A program made the position numbers and the translations under genes. A stretch of DNA of 64,000 nt from Agilicoccus flavus (lineage in GTDB: Bacteria > Actinomycetota > Actinomycetes > Actinomycetales > Dermatophilaceae). Location: assembly GCF_014857905.1 (NCBI RefSeq), contig NZ_JACYXE010000003.1, forward strand, positions 287,909 to 351,908. The letters run 5' to 3'. Positions 8,900 through 18,515 of the stretch are shown one piece after another. Numbering within the stretch: the stretch's first letter is position 1; each line of letters starts with the position of its first letter. The notes under the pieces are model-generated. The model had not been told where the DNA came from. It did not search any database and saw only the letters and a program-made list of their open reading frames with translations.

Positions 8900-11317
8900 A
8901 TGAGCGAGGCCACCGAGCAGCCCGAGCCGCGGTCCGACGGACCGCGCGGCGGTGCCCGGCGTGGCCGAGGGCCCGGGTCCGCCGTGGAACCTGCCCGGCG
9001 CGGTCGTGCGTCGGCCGTCCCCACCGCGGCCCGGATGCGCGCCCGCCTCGCGCGGTTCGGCGCCCCGCGCAACGCGACGAACCCGACGATCGAGCCGCTG
9101 CTGCGCACGGTCCGCGCGAACCACCCCAAGGCCGACCTCGGGGTCATCGAGCGCGCGTACGCCCTCGCCGAGCGCGTCCACGACGGGCAGATGCGCAAGA
9201 GCGGCGACGCCTACATCACGCACCCGCTCTCGGTCGCCAACATCCTCGCCGAGATCGGCATGCCCCCGACCACGCTCGCGGCCGCGCTCCTGCACGACAC
9301 CGTCGAGGACACGTCGTACGCGCTCGATGACCTGCGCCGCGACTTCGGCGACGAGATCGCCATCCTCGTCGACGGCGTGACCAAGCTCGACAAGGTCGAG
9401 TACGGCGACGCGGCGCAGGCCGAGACGGTCCGCAAGATGATCCTCGCGGTGAGCCGCCACGTGCACGTGCTGCTCATCAAGCTCGCCGACCGTCTGCACA
9501 ACGCGCGCACGTGGCGCTACGTCTCGCCCGCGAGCGCGCAGCGCAAGGCCAAGGAGACCCTCGAGATCTACGCGCCGCTGGCGCACCGGCTCGGCCTCAA
9601 CACGATCAAGTGGGAACTCGAGGACCTGTCGTTCCAGACGCTCTACCCGAAGGTGTACGACGAGATCGTCCGGCTCGTGGCCGACCGCGCCCCCGAGCGG
9701 GAGGAGGAGCTGGCGGTGGTCAAGGCGGCGATCGTCGCCGACCTCAAGGAGGCGGGCATCACGGCGAACGTGAGCGGCCGCCCGAAGCACTACTACTCCG
9801 TGTACCAGAAGATGATCGTCCGGGGCCGCGACTTCGAGGACATCCACGACCTCGTCGCCGTCCGTGTCCTCGTCGACAGCGTGCGGGACTGCTACTCGGT
9901 CCTGGGCTCGATGCACGCCCGGTTCCGCCCGATGCCGGGGCGGTTCAAGGACTACATCGCGTCCCCGAAGTTCAACATGTACCAGTCGCTGCACACGACG
10001 GTCATCGGCCCCGGGGGCAAGCCGATCGAGATCCAGATCCGCACCAAGGACATGCACCACCGCGCCGAGTACGGCGTCGCGGCCCACTGGAAGTACAAGG
10101 ACCTCGCGGGCGGCAAGGGCGCCGACCCGCTCGACGAGCTCAGCTGGCTGCGGCAGATCCTCGACTGGCAGCGCGAGACCGAGGACCCCAAGGAGTTCCT
10201 CGACAGCCTGCGCTTCGAGATCAACGCCAAGGAGGTGTTCGCGTTCACGCCCAAGGGCGGCGCGATCACGCTCCCCAAGGGCTCGACGCCCATCGACTTC
10301 GCCTACGCCGTGCACACCGAGGTCGGCCACTACTGCATCGGCGCCCGCGTCAACGGCCGCCTCGTGCCCCTGCACACGGTCCTCGACAACGGCGACCAGG
10401 TCGAGATCCTCACGAGCCGCGCCGACGGGGCGGGCCCCTCGCGCGACTGGCTCGACATCGCCCGCAGCCCCCGCGCCCTGTCGAAGATCCGCCAGTGGTT
10501 CAGCAAGGAGCGGCGCGAGGAGTCGATCGAGCGGGGCAAGGAGGCCATCGTCAAGGCCATGCGCCGCCGCAACCTGCCGTTGACGCGTCTCATGACGGCG
10601 GAGCGGTTGACCGACCTCGCTGCGAGCTGGCACTACACCGACGTCGACGCCCTGTACGCCGCCGTGGGCGAGAAGCACCTGTCGGCGCAGGCGTTCATCG
10701 ACCGGCTCGTCGCCTCCTACGGTGGGGAGGAGGGCGCGACGGAGGACCTCGCCGAGGCCACCGTGCCGGGGCGGCGGCAGGCCGTCCGCTCGGCGGGCGA
10801 TCCCGGCATCGTCATCGGCGACGGCGTGACGGGCGTGTGGTCCAAGCTCGCGCAGTGCTGCACCCCGGTGCCGGGCGACGACATCATCGGCTTCACCACC
10901 CGCAGCCAGGGCGTGTCGGTGCACCGGCGCAACTGCGTCAACGCCGAGCTCCTGCAGGAGCACCCTGAGCGGCTCGTCGACGTGAGCTGGGCCGAGGGCA
11001 GCGAGAACGTCGCGGACGGTCGGTCGTTCCGCGTGCAGGTGCAGATCGTCGGGCTCAACCGGAAGTCGCTGCTCGCCGACATCACCAAGGCGCTGGCCGA
11101 CGAGAGGATCGACATCATCACCGCGAACGTCGCGACGAAGACCGACCGGCAGGCGCGCTCGACCTTCGTCTTCGACATGGGCGACCCCAGCCACCTCGAG
11201 CACGTGCTGCGCACCCTGCGGGCCGTCGACCACGTCATCGAGGTCGAGCGGGTGACCGGTGACCGGCCGCGGTCGCGCCCGGGTCACCGGGCCGTGGCCG
11301 ACCGCGCCGGGGCCTGA
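8900..11317 (+). CDS. relA: Bifunctional (p)ppGpp synthetase/hydrolase (Rel/RSH)
   Basis: 805 residues, cytoplasmic and ribosome-associated. Makes and degrades (p)ppGpp in the stringent response. Domains in order: basic disordered N-terminus (1-65), HD hydrolase (about 90-240, with intact AALLHDTVEDT), synthetase (about 290-420; RGRDFEDIHDLVAVRVLV, MYQSLHTTVIG, EIQIRT), TGS domain (about 445-510; VFAFTPKGGAITLPKGSTPIDFAY), helical and zinc-finger regions (CCTPVPGDDIIG), and a C-terminal ACT domain (about 715-785). The intact HD motif argues for a bifunctional enzyme. Likely leaderless. Confidence 0.96.
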   Translation: MSEATEQPEPRSDGPRGGARRGRGPGSAVEPARRGRASAVPTAARMRARLARFGAPRNATNPTIEPLLRTVRANHPKADLGVIERAYALAERVHDGQMRKSGDAYITHPLSVANILAEIGMPPTTLAAALLHDTVEDTSYALDDLRRDFGDEIAILVDGVTKLDKVEYGDAAQAETVRKMILAVSRHVHVLLIKLADRLHNARTWRYVSPASAQRKAKETLEIYAPLAHRLGLNTIKWELEDLSFQTLYPKVYDEIVRLVADRAPEREEELAVVKAAIVADLKEAGITANVSGRPKHYYSVYQKMIVRGRDFEDIHDLVAVRVLVDSVRDCYSVLGSMHARFRPMPGRFKDYIASPKFNMYQSLHTTVIGPGGKPIEIQIRTKDMHHRAEYGVAAHWKYKDLAGGKGADPLDELSWLRQILDWQRETEDPKEFLDSLRFEINAKEVFAFTPKGGAITLPKGSTPIDFAYAVHTEVGHYCIGARVNGRLVPLHTVLDNGDQVEILTSRADGAGPSRDWLDIARSPRALSKIRQWFSKERREESIERGKEAIVKAMRRRNLPLTRLMTAERLTDLAASWHYTDVDALYAAVGEKHLSAQAFIDRLVASYGGEEGATEDLAEATVPGRRQAVRSAGDPGIVIGDGVTGVWSKLAQCCTPVPGDDIIGFTTRSQGVSVHRRNCVNAELLQEHPERLVDVSWAEGSENVADGRSFRVQVQIVGLNRKSLLADITKALADERIDIITANVATKTDRQARSTFVFDMGDPSHLEHVLRTLRAVDHVIEVERVTGDRPRSRPGHRAVADRAGA

Positions 11318-11330
11318 CCCGGCGGTCGGC
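11297..11330 (+). terminator. Hairpin spanning the rsh stop codon
   Basis: Perfect 9-bp inverted repeat GCCGACCGC / GCGGTCGGC with a 16-base loop that contains the rsh TGA. It may act as terminator, but the long loop and lack of a U tract leave doubt. Confidence 0.35.
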
Positions 11331-11393
11331 GCCGCCCGTGCTCCCGCCGCGCCGCGGGGCCGGCAGGTGAGCCGGGTCGCCCTCCCGGGTGGA

Positions 11394-11399
11394 TAGGGT
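11394..11399 (+). promoter_or_regulatory. Predicted -10 box of the AGCS symporter gene
   Basis: TAGGGT about 40 bases before the start; the mRNA would have a leader of about 33 bases containing the ribosome binding site GAAAGG. Confidence 0.45.
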
Positions 11400-11438
11400 G
11401 CACGCAACGCTCGCCCCCTCCGCTCGAAAGGCCCCTCG

Positions 11439-12947
11439 ATGGACGCCGTCGAAGACCTCGTCACCGCCGCCAACGACGCGCTGACCGGTTACCTGCTCGT
11501 CCCGCTCCTGGCGATCGCGGGGCTGTGGTTCACGTTCCGGGTGCGCGGGATGCAGTTCCGCAGCGGCCGCACGATGCTGCGGGTCCTCTTCGACTCCCGG
11601 TCCGGGGCCGGGGAGGGCGTGTCGTCCTTCCAGGCGTTCTGCATCAGCCTCGCGTCGCGCGTGGGCACCGGGAACATCGCCGGGGTCGCGATCGCACTGG
11701 CCCTCGGCGGCCCGGGCGCCATCTTCTGGATGTGGGTCATGGCGCTGCTCGGCATGGCGACCGCGTTCGTCGAGGCCACGCTCGCCCAGATCTACAAGCA
11801 GCCGCACCACGACGGCACGTTCCGCGGCGGCCCGGCCTACTACATGCAGCGCGGCCTCGGGGCCCGCCCGATGGGCATCGTCTTCGCGATCTGCCTCATC
11901 TTCACGTTCGGCGTCGCGTTCCAGATGGTCCAGGCGAACACGATCAGCCAGGTGCTCGCGAACGGGCACGGCGTCGCGCCGATGTGGTCGGCCGTCATCC
12001 TCGTCGTGCTCACCGGCGTCATCATCTTCGGCGGCCTCAAGGCCATCGCCCGCGTCACCGAGATCGTCGCCCCCGCGATGGCCCTGCTCTACTTCCTCCT
12101 CGCCGTGGGCGTGCTGATCATCCACATCACGGCGGTCCCCGACGCGTTCATGCAGATCATCAAGGGCGCGTTCGGCCTCGACCCGGCGCTCGCCGGCGTC
12201 GGCGGCGGCATGGTCGCCGCGCTCATGAACGGCGTGAAGCGCGGCATGTTCAGCAACGAGGCCGGCATGGGCTCGGCCCCGAACGCGGCGGCGACGGCGA
12301 CGACCTCCCACCCCGCCCATCAGGGCATCATCCAGGCGGCGGGCGTCTTCGTCGACACGATCGTCGTCTGCACGGCGACCGCCGTGATGATCCTGCTCGC
12401 CGCGCCCGGCGTCTACACCCCGGGCGTGACGACGAAGGACGACGCCGGCGCGGCCCTCACGCAGAGCGCCCTCGCCTCCAGCCTCGGCGACTGGGTCGTG
12501 CCCGTCATGACGGTGCTCATCTTCGTCTTCGCCTTCAGCTCGGTGCTGGGCAACACGACCTACGCCGAGATCAACGTCGACTTCCTGCGCGGCGGGCGGA
12601 TCGGCGACGTCGTGCTGCGCCTCGTCGTCGTCGCCTCCGTGTTCGTCGGCGCGCTGACGAGCCTGTCCTTCGTCTGGTCCCTCGCCGACGTCGCGATGAC
12701 GTTCATGGCCGTCATCAACCTGATCGCGCTCTTCCTGCTCGGCAAGTACGCCGTGGCCGCGCTGGGCGACCTCGAACGTCACCGCGCCGACCCCGTCAAG
12801 GCCCGCTACGTCCTCGACGAGCTGCCGTCCCGACCGCGGGGGATCGTCGACGGGGTGTGGCCCGAGGACGGACCCGACGTCACCGACACCGCCGGAGTCA
12901 CGGGACCGACGGGGGAGGGCCGAGAGACCCCGCGTCGGCGAGGGTGA
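11439..12947 (+). CDS. Alanine/glycine:cation symporter family protein (AGCS)
   Basis: 502 residues with about ten membrane segments. Family features are the N-terminal reentrant region, SSFQAFCISLASRVGTGNIAGVAIAL, and GMFSNEAGMGSAPNAAATA in the second half. Imports alanine or glycine with Na+ or H+; the exact substrate cannot be read from sequence. It is the first gene of the transport block inserted after rsh. Its last 50 bases overlap the 3' end of the convergent lacI-type gene. Confidence 0.9.
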   Translation: MDAVEDLVTAANDALTGYLLVPLLAIAGLWFTFRVRGMQFRSGRTMLRVLFDSRSGAGEGVSSFQAFCISLASRVGTGNIAGVAIALALGGPGAIFWMWVMALLGMATAFVEATLAQIYKQPHHDGTFRGGPAYYMQRGLGARPMGIVFAICLIFTFGVAFQMVQANTISQVLANGHGVAPMWSAVILVVLTGVIIFGGLKAIARVTEIVAPAMALLYFLLAVGVLIIHITAVPDAFMQIIKGAFGLDPALAGVGGGMVAALMNGVKRGMFSNEAGMGSAPNAAATATTSHPAHQGIIQAAGVFVDTIVVCTATAVMILLAAPGVYTPGVTTKDDAGAALTQSALASSLGDWVVPVMTVLIFVFAFSSVLGNTTYAEINVDFLRGGRIGDVVLRLVVVASVFVGALTSLSFVWSLADVAMTFMAVINLIALFLLGKYAVAALGDLERHRADPVKARYVLDELPSRPRGIVDGVWPEDGPDVTDTAGVTGPTGEGRETPRRRG

Positions 12948-13977
12948 ACGGCACGCGCGTCGTGCCGGTCGGCCCCGGGCTCGCCCGGGCGTCGAGCAGG
13001 AGTTCCACCGCCAGCGTGCCCATCGCCTCGTACGGCAGGGCCGCGCTCGCGAGCACGGGGTCGAGCCACCGGGCGAGGAAGCTGTCGTCGAAGGACACGA
13101 CCGAGAGGTCGCGCGGCACGTCGAGCCGGCGGCGCGCGGCGGCCTCGTAGACGCCGAGCGCGGCCCGGTCGTTGAGGGCGACGACGGCGGTAGGCCCGTG
13201 GGGGTCCCCCAGGACGGGCTCGAGGGCGTCGCGGACCGGCCCGGGCCACCAGGGCACCTCGTCGTGCCCGTGCAGGGCCCACCCGTGGGCGGCCAGCTCG
13301 GCGCGCAGGGCGTCCCGCCGCTCGAGTCCGCCGGGACCCCCTGGGACCGTCTCGCCCACGAGCCGGATGCCGGTGGTGTGACCCGCCTCGAGCAGCGCCC
13401 GCGCCACGAGCCGGCCCGCCTGGGCGTCGTCGGGCACCACGGCGGCGACCGCCGTGGGCGGAGTGGGCGCGTCGGCGGCCCCGCTGCGGGGCTGCCCGGG
13501 CTCGGCGGCCTCGGCGGGTGCGGGGGTGGCGTTGAGGAGGACGACGCGCTCGCCGGCGAGGTCGGGCGGGACCCGGATCTCGCGGCGCTGCGCGGGCGCG
13601 AGGACGTAGCCGTCGACGCCCTGGTCCAGGAGCCGCCGGAGGACCTCCTGCTCGACCGCCTCGTCGCCGCCGGTCTCGGCGACGAAGAGGAGATGCCCGC
13701 GGTCCCGCGCCGCCGTCGTCGCGGCCTGCACGAACCGGCCGGTGAACGGGTCGCTGGCCAGGGCGTCGGTGACCAGCGCGAGGGTCTGGGTGCGCGCCGA
13801 CGCCAGGGAGTGGGCGAGCCGGTTCGGGCGGTACCCGAGGTCGGCCGCCGCAGCCCGCACCCGCGCCGTGGTCGACCCGGAGATCCGGGCCTGTCGGCCG
13901 GCGAGGACGAGCGAGGCGGTGGCGCGCGAGACCCCGCACGCGTCGGCGACGTCCTGCAGGGTCGGGCGGCGGGGCAT
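12898..13977 (-). CDS. LacI family transcriptional regulator
   Basis: 359 residues. N-terminal helix-turn-helix PTLQDVADACGVSRATASLVL and hinge helix NRLAHSLAS, then a periplasmic-binding-protein-like effector domain (about 60-340). The start ATG has GGAGGTGA upstream. It is divergent from the alpha-galactosidase gene, whose promoter carries a LacI-type operator, so it most likely represses the galactoside uptake operon and is released by a galactoside. The 3' end overlaps the AGCS gene tail to tail. Confidence 0.93.
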   Translation of the reverse strand: MPRRPTLQDVADACGVSRATASLVLAGRQARISGSTTARVRAAAADLGYRPNRLAHSLASARTQTLALVTDALASDPFTGRFVQAATTAARDRGHLLFVAETGGDEAVEQEVLRRLLDQGVDGYVLAPAQRREIRVPPDLAGERVVLLNATPAPAEAAEPGQPRSGAADAPTPPTAVAAVVPDDAQAGRLVARALLEAGHTTGIRLVGETVPGGPGGLERRDALRAELAAHGWALHGHDEVPWWPGPVRDALEPVLGDPHGPTAVVALNDRAALGVYEAAARRRLDVPRDLSVVSFDDSFLARWLDPVLASAALPYEAMGTLAVELLLDARASPGPTGTTRVPFTLADAGSLGPPPSVP

Positions 13978-14034
13978 GGGTCACCTCCGGGTGGGGATCG
14001 GAGGCGCCGGGCTCCGACGACGACGGGACGCCGA

Positions 14035-14040
14035 AATCTA
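14035..14040 (-). promoter_or_regulatory. Predicted -10 box of the lacI-type gene
   Basis: TAGATT on the minus strand, giving a leader of about 50 bases. No good -35 is visible. Confidence 0.35.
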
Positions 14041-14166
14041 CCGCGGACCGGCGCCCTCGGCTCGTTCCGACCGGTGAGCCGCAGCCGCTGCCGGCGACCG
14101 GTCCGCCCGCCCCCCGGCCTCCGGCGGAGTGGGGTCTCGCCGCGGTGACATCGCGCCGTCGGGGTC

Positions 14167-14215
14167 TTGACACCGCGTCCGACCGCCCGCCAGGATCTGC
14201 TAAACCGGTTGAGCG
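14167..14215 (+). promoter_or_regulatory. Alpha-galactosidase operon promoter with LacI-type operator
   Basis: A perfect -35 TTGACA (14167-14172), an 18-base spacer and a -10 CAGGAT (14191-14196). Immediately downstream, 14198-14215 reads TGCTAAAC-CG-GTTGAGCG, a near-palindrome around the central CG that is typical of LacI/GalR-family sites. Bound repressor would cover the start of transcription. Confidence 0.75.
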
Positions 14216-14271
14216 CACGGAACTGTGTGGTGCCGACCGATGTTCCCCTCACCCTCGGCACAGGAGCAGCG

Positions 14272-16542
14272 ATGCCCACGGACGCCTTCGGCGCACCCCA
14301 CGCGACCACGATCCACCTGAGGGCGGCGGGCGTCTCGGTGCTGCTCGCCGTGCCCCGGGACGGCCTGCCCGTCGTCGCCCACTGGGGGGCCGACGTCGGC
14401 GCGCTCACCGCGCAGGAGGCGGCCGACCTGCTGGTGGCCTCGCTGCCCCAGACGGCGCCGAGCAGCGTCGACGCGCCCCGGCCGGTGTCGCTCCTGCCCG
14501 AGCCGCACCACGCCTGGTCCGGGCGCCCCGGCCTGTCGGGCTCGCGCGCCGGCGCGGACTGGGCGACGGACTTCACCGTGCACACCGCGGCTCTCGACGG
14601 CGCGCCGGTCGAGCTGGGCGGCGGGCACACCGAGCGCGACCACGGGGGCCGACTCGAGGTCGACGCCGTCGACGAGCAGACCGACCTGCGGCTCACCCTC
14701 GAGGTCGAGCTGCTGCCCTCCGGGCTGCTGCGCAGCCGGGCGACCCTGCTCAACACGGGGGAGGAGTACGCCCTCGACGACCTCGTGCTCGCCTACCCCG
14801 TGCCCGGTCACGCCCGCGAGCTCCTCGACTTCGGCGGCCGGTGGGGCAAGGAGAAGACCCCGCAGCGGTCGGTCCTGCACACGGGGACCCACCTGCGGGA
14901 GGGGCGCCGCGGCCGCACCGGCGCCGACGCCGCCGGCATGGTGCACCTCGGCGAGGCGGGCTTCGGCTTCCGCTCCGGGGCGATCTGGGCCGTCCACGTG
15001 GGGTTCTCGGGCAACCACACCCACTACGCGGAGCGGACGTCCGCGGGCGTGCAGGTCGCGGGCGGCGGGGAGCTGCTGCTGCCCGGCGAGGTGCGCCTGG
15101 CCCGGGGCGAGTCCTACGCCTCGCCGTGGGTGTACGGCAGCTACGGCGTCGGACTCGACGCGGTCGCCGGCCGCATCCACGCCTGGCTGCGCTCCCGCCC
15201 CGGGCACGTCGACGTCGACCGGCCCGTCACCCTCAACGTGTGGGAGGCCGTCTACTTCGACCACGACCTCGACCGCCTGCGCGACCTCGCCGACCGCGCC
15301 GCCGCCCTCGGCGTCGAGCGATACGTGCTCGACGACGGCTGGTTCGGGTCGCGCCGCGACGACTTCTCCGGCCTCGGCGACTGGGTCGTCAGCCCGGACG
15401 CGTGGCCGGACGGCCTGGGCCCGCTCGTCGACCACGTGACCGGGCTGGGGATGCAGTTCGGTCTGTGGTTCGAGCCCGAGATGGTCAACGAGGACTCCGA
15501 CGTCGCGCGCGCCCACCCGGAGTGGATCATGGCCGCGCGCCGGGAGCTGCCGCCGCGGGCGCGCCACCAGCAGGTCCTCGACCTCGCCATCGAAGAGTGC
15601 TGGACCTACGTCCGCGACGCCATGGACGCGATCCTCACCGAGTACGACATCTCCTACATCAAGTGGGACCACAACCGCGACCTCGTCGAGGCCGGCAACC
15701 GCACGGACCACGGACGCCCCGCCGTGCACGCCCAGACGCTCGCCTACTACCGGCTCGTGGACGACCTCAAGGCCCGGCACCCGGGGCTGGAGATCGAGTC
15801 GTGCAGCTCGGGCGGTGCGCGCGTCGACCTCAGGGCGATGGAGCGGTGCGACCGGGTGTGGACCTCCGACTGCATCGACCCCCTCGAGCGGCAGCAGATG
15901 AACCGGTGGACGATGCAGCTCCTCCCGCCCGAGCTGCTCGGCAGTCACGTCGCCTCGGGACGGTCGCACACGACGGGGCGGGTCCACGACCTGTCGTTCC
16001 GGGCGGGCACGGCCGTGCTCGGCCATTTCGGCATCGAATGGGACCTCGCGAAGGCGACGCCGGCCGAGATCGACGAGCTGCGCTCGTGGATCGCCTACTA
16101 CCGCGGCCGCCGCGCCCAGCTGCTGGGTGGAGACCTCGTCCGGGTCGACACGGCCGACGACACCCTCAACGTGTACGGCGTCGTCTCGCCCGACCAGCGT
16201 GACGCGACGTTCTTCGCGGCGACGACGGGGCGCAGCGACGTCGCCCCGCGCCCCCGCCTCCTCCTGCCCGGCCTCGACCCCGGGACCCGCTACCGCGTGC
16301 AGCCCGTCGTCGTCGGGGCGACGCCCTCGGGCCTGCGCCCGCCGCCCTGGTGGCGCGTGCAGGACGCGGAGGGGGCGAGCACGGCCCCGAGCGCCGCCGG
16401 CGGCCCGCGCGTCGTCGACGTCCTGTCGGACACCCGCCTGCCGGGGGGCGTCTTCACCGGGGCGGCCCTCGCCGCCGCCGGACTCCAGTCCCCCCTCGTC
16501 GACCCCGACCAGGTGGTGCTCTACGAGGTCGCCGCCCTCTGA
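14272..16542 (+). CDS. Alpha-galactosidase, glycoside hydrolase family 36
   Basis: 756 residues, no signal peptide, so probably cytoplasmic. Releases terminal alpha-galactose from imported oligosaccharides such as raffinose or melibiose. N-terminal beta-sandwich (about 1-310), then the (beta/alpha)8 barrel: VLDDGWFGSRRDDFSGLGDW, GLWFEPEMVN, YIKWDHNRD with the likely nucleophile Asp466, and CSSGGARVDL plus VWTSDCIDP with the likely acid/base Asp533; C-terminal beta domain. The ATG with AGGAGC upstream is preferred over an in-frame ATG at 14167, which lies in the -35 box. First gene of the operon with the ABC transporter. Confidence 0.93.
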   Translation: MPTDAFGAPHATTIHLRAAGVSVLLAVPRDGLPVVAHWGADVGALTAQEAADLLVASLPQTAPSSVDAPRPVSLLPEPHHAWSGRPGLSGSRAGADWATDFTVHTAALDGAPVELGGGHTERDHGGRLEVDAVDEQTDLRLTLEVELLPSGLLRSRATLLNTGEEYALDDLVLAYPVPGHARELLDFGGRWGKEKTPQRSVLHTGTHLREGRRGRTGADAAGMVHLGEAGFGFRSGAIWAVHVGFSGNHTHYAERTSAGVQVAGGGELLLPGEVRLARGESYASPWVYGSYGVGLDAVAGRIHAWLRSRPGHVDVDRPVTLNVWEAVYFDHDLDRLRDLADRAAALGVERYVLDDGWFGSRRDDFSGLGDWVVSPDAWPDGLGPLVDHVTGLGMQFGLWFEPEMVNEDSDVARAHPEWIMAARRELPPRARHQQVLDLAIEECWTYVRDAMDAILTEYDISYIKWDHNRDLVEAGNRTDHGRPAVHAQTLAYYRLVDDLKARHPGLEIESCSSGGARVDLRAMERCDRVWTSDCIDPLERQQMNRWTMQLLPPELLGSHVASGRSHTTGRVHDLSFRAGTAVLGHFGIEWDLAKATPAEIDELRSWIAYYRGRRAQLLGGDLVRVDTADDTLNVYGVVSPDQRDATFFAATTGRSDVAPRPRLLLPGLDPGTRYRVQPVVVGATPSGLRPPPWWRVQDAEGASTAPSAAGGPRVVDVLSDTRLPGGVFTGAALAAAGLQSPLVDPDQVVLYEVAAL

Positions 16543-16618
16543 GCGGACGCGGCCGTCGGCCGCCCCGGCGCGGCACCGCTCGGCGACGCGCCCCCTCCCC
16601 GAGAAGAAGGTCTCGACG

Positions 16619-17533
16619 ATGAGTTCACCTTCGCCGGCTCGCACCGGCTCGACGCCACGCCCGGCGCCGCCCGACGACACGAAGCTCGCGCTGCTGTTCA
16701 TCGCGCCCGCCGCGCTCGGGTTCCTCGTGTTCCTCGTGTGGCCGACGGTGCGCGGGATCTACCTCAGCTTCACGCGGTTCAACCTGCTCAGGCCCGCCGA
16801 GTTCGTCGGCGTCGACAACTACACCCGGATGTTCGCGGACCCGGTGTTCTGGAACGCCCTCTGGGTGACCCTGCAGTACGTCGTCCTCAACATCGGCTTC
16901 CAGACGATCCTCGCGCTGGTCATCGCCGTGATGATGCAGCGGCTGACCCAGTCCACGTGGCTGCGGGGCCTCATCCTCACGCCGTACCTCGTCAGCAACG
17001 TCGTCGCCGCGATGCTCTTCCTGTGGATCCTCGACTACCAGCTCGGGTTCGGCCAGGTGGTGCTCGAGTCGATCGGGCTCGAGCGGATCCCGTTCCTCGG
17101 CTCGGCCGACTGGGCCATCCCGACGATCGCGTTCATCAACACCTGGCGCCACGTCGGCTACACGGCCCTGCTCATCTTCGCCGGGCTGCAGACCATCCCC
17201 GAGACCGTGTACGAGGCGGCCCGGATGGACGGCAGCTCGGAGGTGTCGACGTTCCTCCGCATCACCGTGCCCCTGCTGCGGCCGATCCTCGCGCTCGGGC
17301 TCATCATCACGGTCGTCGGCTCGTTCCAGGTGTTCGACACGGTCGCGGTGGCCACCCAGGGCGGGCCCGTCAACGCGACCCGGGTCCTGCAGTTCTACAT
17401 CTACGACCTCGCCTTCGGCCGCTTCCAGTTCGGGTACGCCTCCGCCCTGTCCGTGGCGCTGCTCCTCGTGCTCATGGCCGTGACCTTCGTGCAGTACCGC
17501 CTCACCCGGGCCGACAGCACGGACCTGGACTGA
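16619..17533 (+). CDS. Sugar ABC transporter permease (MalF/UgpA type)
   Basis: 304 residues with six membrane segments. The EAA loop appears as YEAARMDGSSEVSTFLRITVPLLRPIL (about 198-224), which docks to the ATPase. It forms the membrane channel with the next gene product. Located 76 bases after the alpha-galactosidase in the same operon; substrate inferred to be an alpha-galactoside. Confidence 0.93.
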   Translation: MSSPSPARTGSTPRPAPPDDTKLALLFIAPAALGFLVFLVWPTVRGIYLSFTRFNLLRPAEFVGVDNYTRMFADPVFWNALWVTLQYVVLNIGFQTILALVIAVMMQRLTQSTWLRGLILTPYLVSNVVAAMLFLWILDYQLGFGQVVLESIGLERIPFLGSADWAIPTIAFINTWRHVGYTALLIFAGLQTIPETVYEAARMDGSSEVSTFLRITVPLLRPILALGLIITVVGSFQVFDTVAVATQGGPVNATRVLQFYIYDLAFGRFQFGYASALSVALLLVLMAVTFVQYRLTRADSTDLD

Positions 17534-17544
17534 GAGGACCGACC

Positions 17545-18501
17545 ATGACCGATCCCACCGCGGCCCCGACCACCGATCCGCAGCCGGTGCCTGCCTCCGG
17601 CCCCACCGACGAACCGGCCCGCCGTCGTCGTCTCTCGCCCGGGCGGGCCCTCGCCTGGCTCTTCATGATCCTCGTGATCCTCGCGACGCTCTTCCCCTTC
17701 TACTGGATGCTGCGCACGGCGCTGTCGAGCAACAACGCGCTGTACTCCGGCAGCACGGACCTGCTGCCGGTCGGCTTCTCGACCGGCGGGTTCGAGCGGG
17801 TCTTCGGCTCCCAGACGGGGGAGGAGGCCATCGCGGCCGGCGGCTCCGGCGCGTCGATCCCCTTCTGGCGCTACCTGTTCAACTCCGTCGTCGTGGCCAC
17901 TCTCGTCACCGCCGGCCAGACGTTCTTCTCGGCGATGGCGGCGTACGCGTTCGCGCGGCTGCGGTGGCGGCACCGCGAGAAGGTGTTCGCCTTCTTCCTC
18001 GCCGGCCTGATGATCCCCGCGATCTTCACGTTCCTGCCGAACTTCGTGCTCATCAAGCAGCTGGGGCTCATCGACACCCTGCTCGGGGTCGCCCTGCCGA
18101 CGATGTTCATGACGCCGTTCGCGGTGTTCTTCCTGCGGCAGTTCTTCCTCGGTCTCTCCCGCGAGGTCGAGGAGGCCGCCCTCGTCGACGGCGCGAGCAA
18201 GGTGCGCGTGTTCTTCCAGCTCGTGCTGCCGATGTCGGTGGCTCCGGTGACGACGCTCGCGATCCTCACGTACATGACGGCGTGGAACGACTACTTCTGG
18301 CCGCTCATGGTCAGCTACACCGACGCCTCGCGGGTGCTCACCGTCGGGCTCGGCGTCTTCAAGTCGCAGGCGCCGCAGACCGGCCCGGACTGGGCCGGGC
18401 TCATGGCGGCGACGCTCGTGGCCGCGCTTCCGATGCTGCTCCTCTTCGGGGTCTTCGCGAAGCGCATCGTCAACTCCATCGGTTTCAGCGGGATCAAGTG
18501 A
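17545..18501 (+). CDS. Sugar ABC transporter permease (MalG/UgpE type)
   Basis: 318 residues with six membrane segments after a Pro/Thr-rich cytoplasmic N-terminus of about 35 residues. EAA loop VEEAALVDGASKVRVFFQLVLPM. Second channel subunit; begins 11 bases after the first permease. No ATPase gene follows, so a shared MsiK-like ATPase encoded elsewhere is expected. Confidence 0.93.
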   Translation: MTDPTAAPTTDPQPVPASGPTDEPARRRRLSPGRALAWLFMILVILATLFPFYWMLRTALSSNNALYSGSTDLLPVGFSTGGFERVFGSQTGEEAIAAGGSGASIPFWRYLFNSVVVATLVTAGQTFFSAMAAYAFARLRWRHREKVFAFFLAGLMIPAIFTFLPNFVLIKQLGLIDTLLGVALPTMFMTPFAVFFLRQFFLGLSREVEEAALVDGASKVRVFFQLVLPMSVAPVTTLAILTYMTAWNDYFWPLMVSYTDASRVLTVGLGVFKSQAPQTGPDWAGLMAATLVAALPMLLLFGVFAKRIVNSIGFSGIK

Positions 18502-18515
18502 ACAGGAGCGTGCAG

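Noticed and set aside
18499..18515. GTG starts upstream of the binding-lipoprotein ATG
   Set aside because: They overlap the permease stop or the AGGAG sequence, leaving no room for a ribosome binding site; the ATG at 18516 is well spaced.
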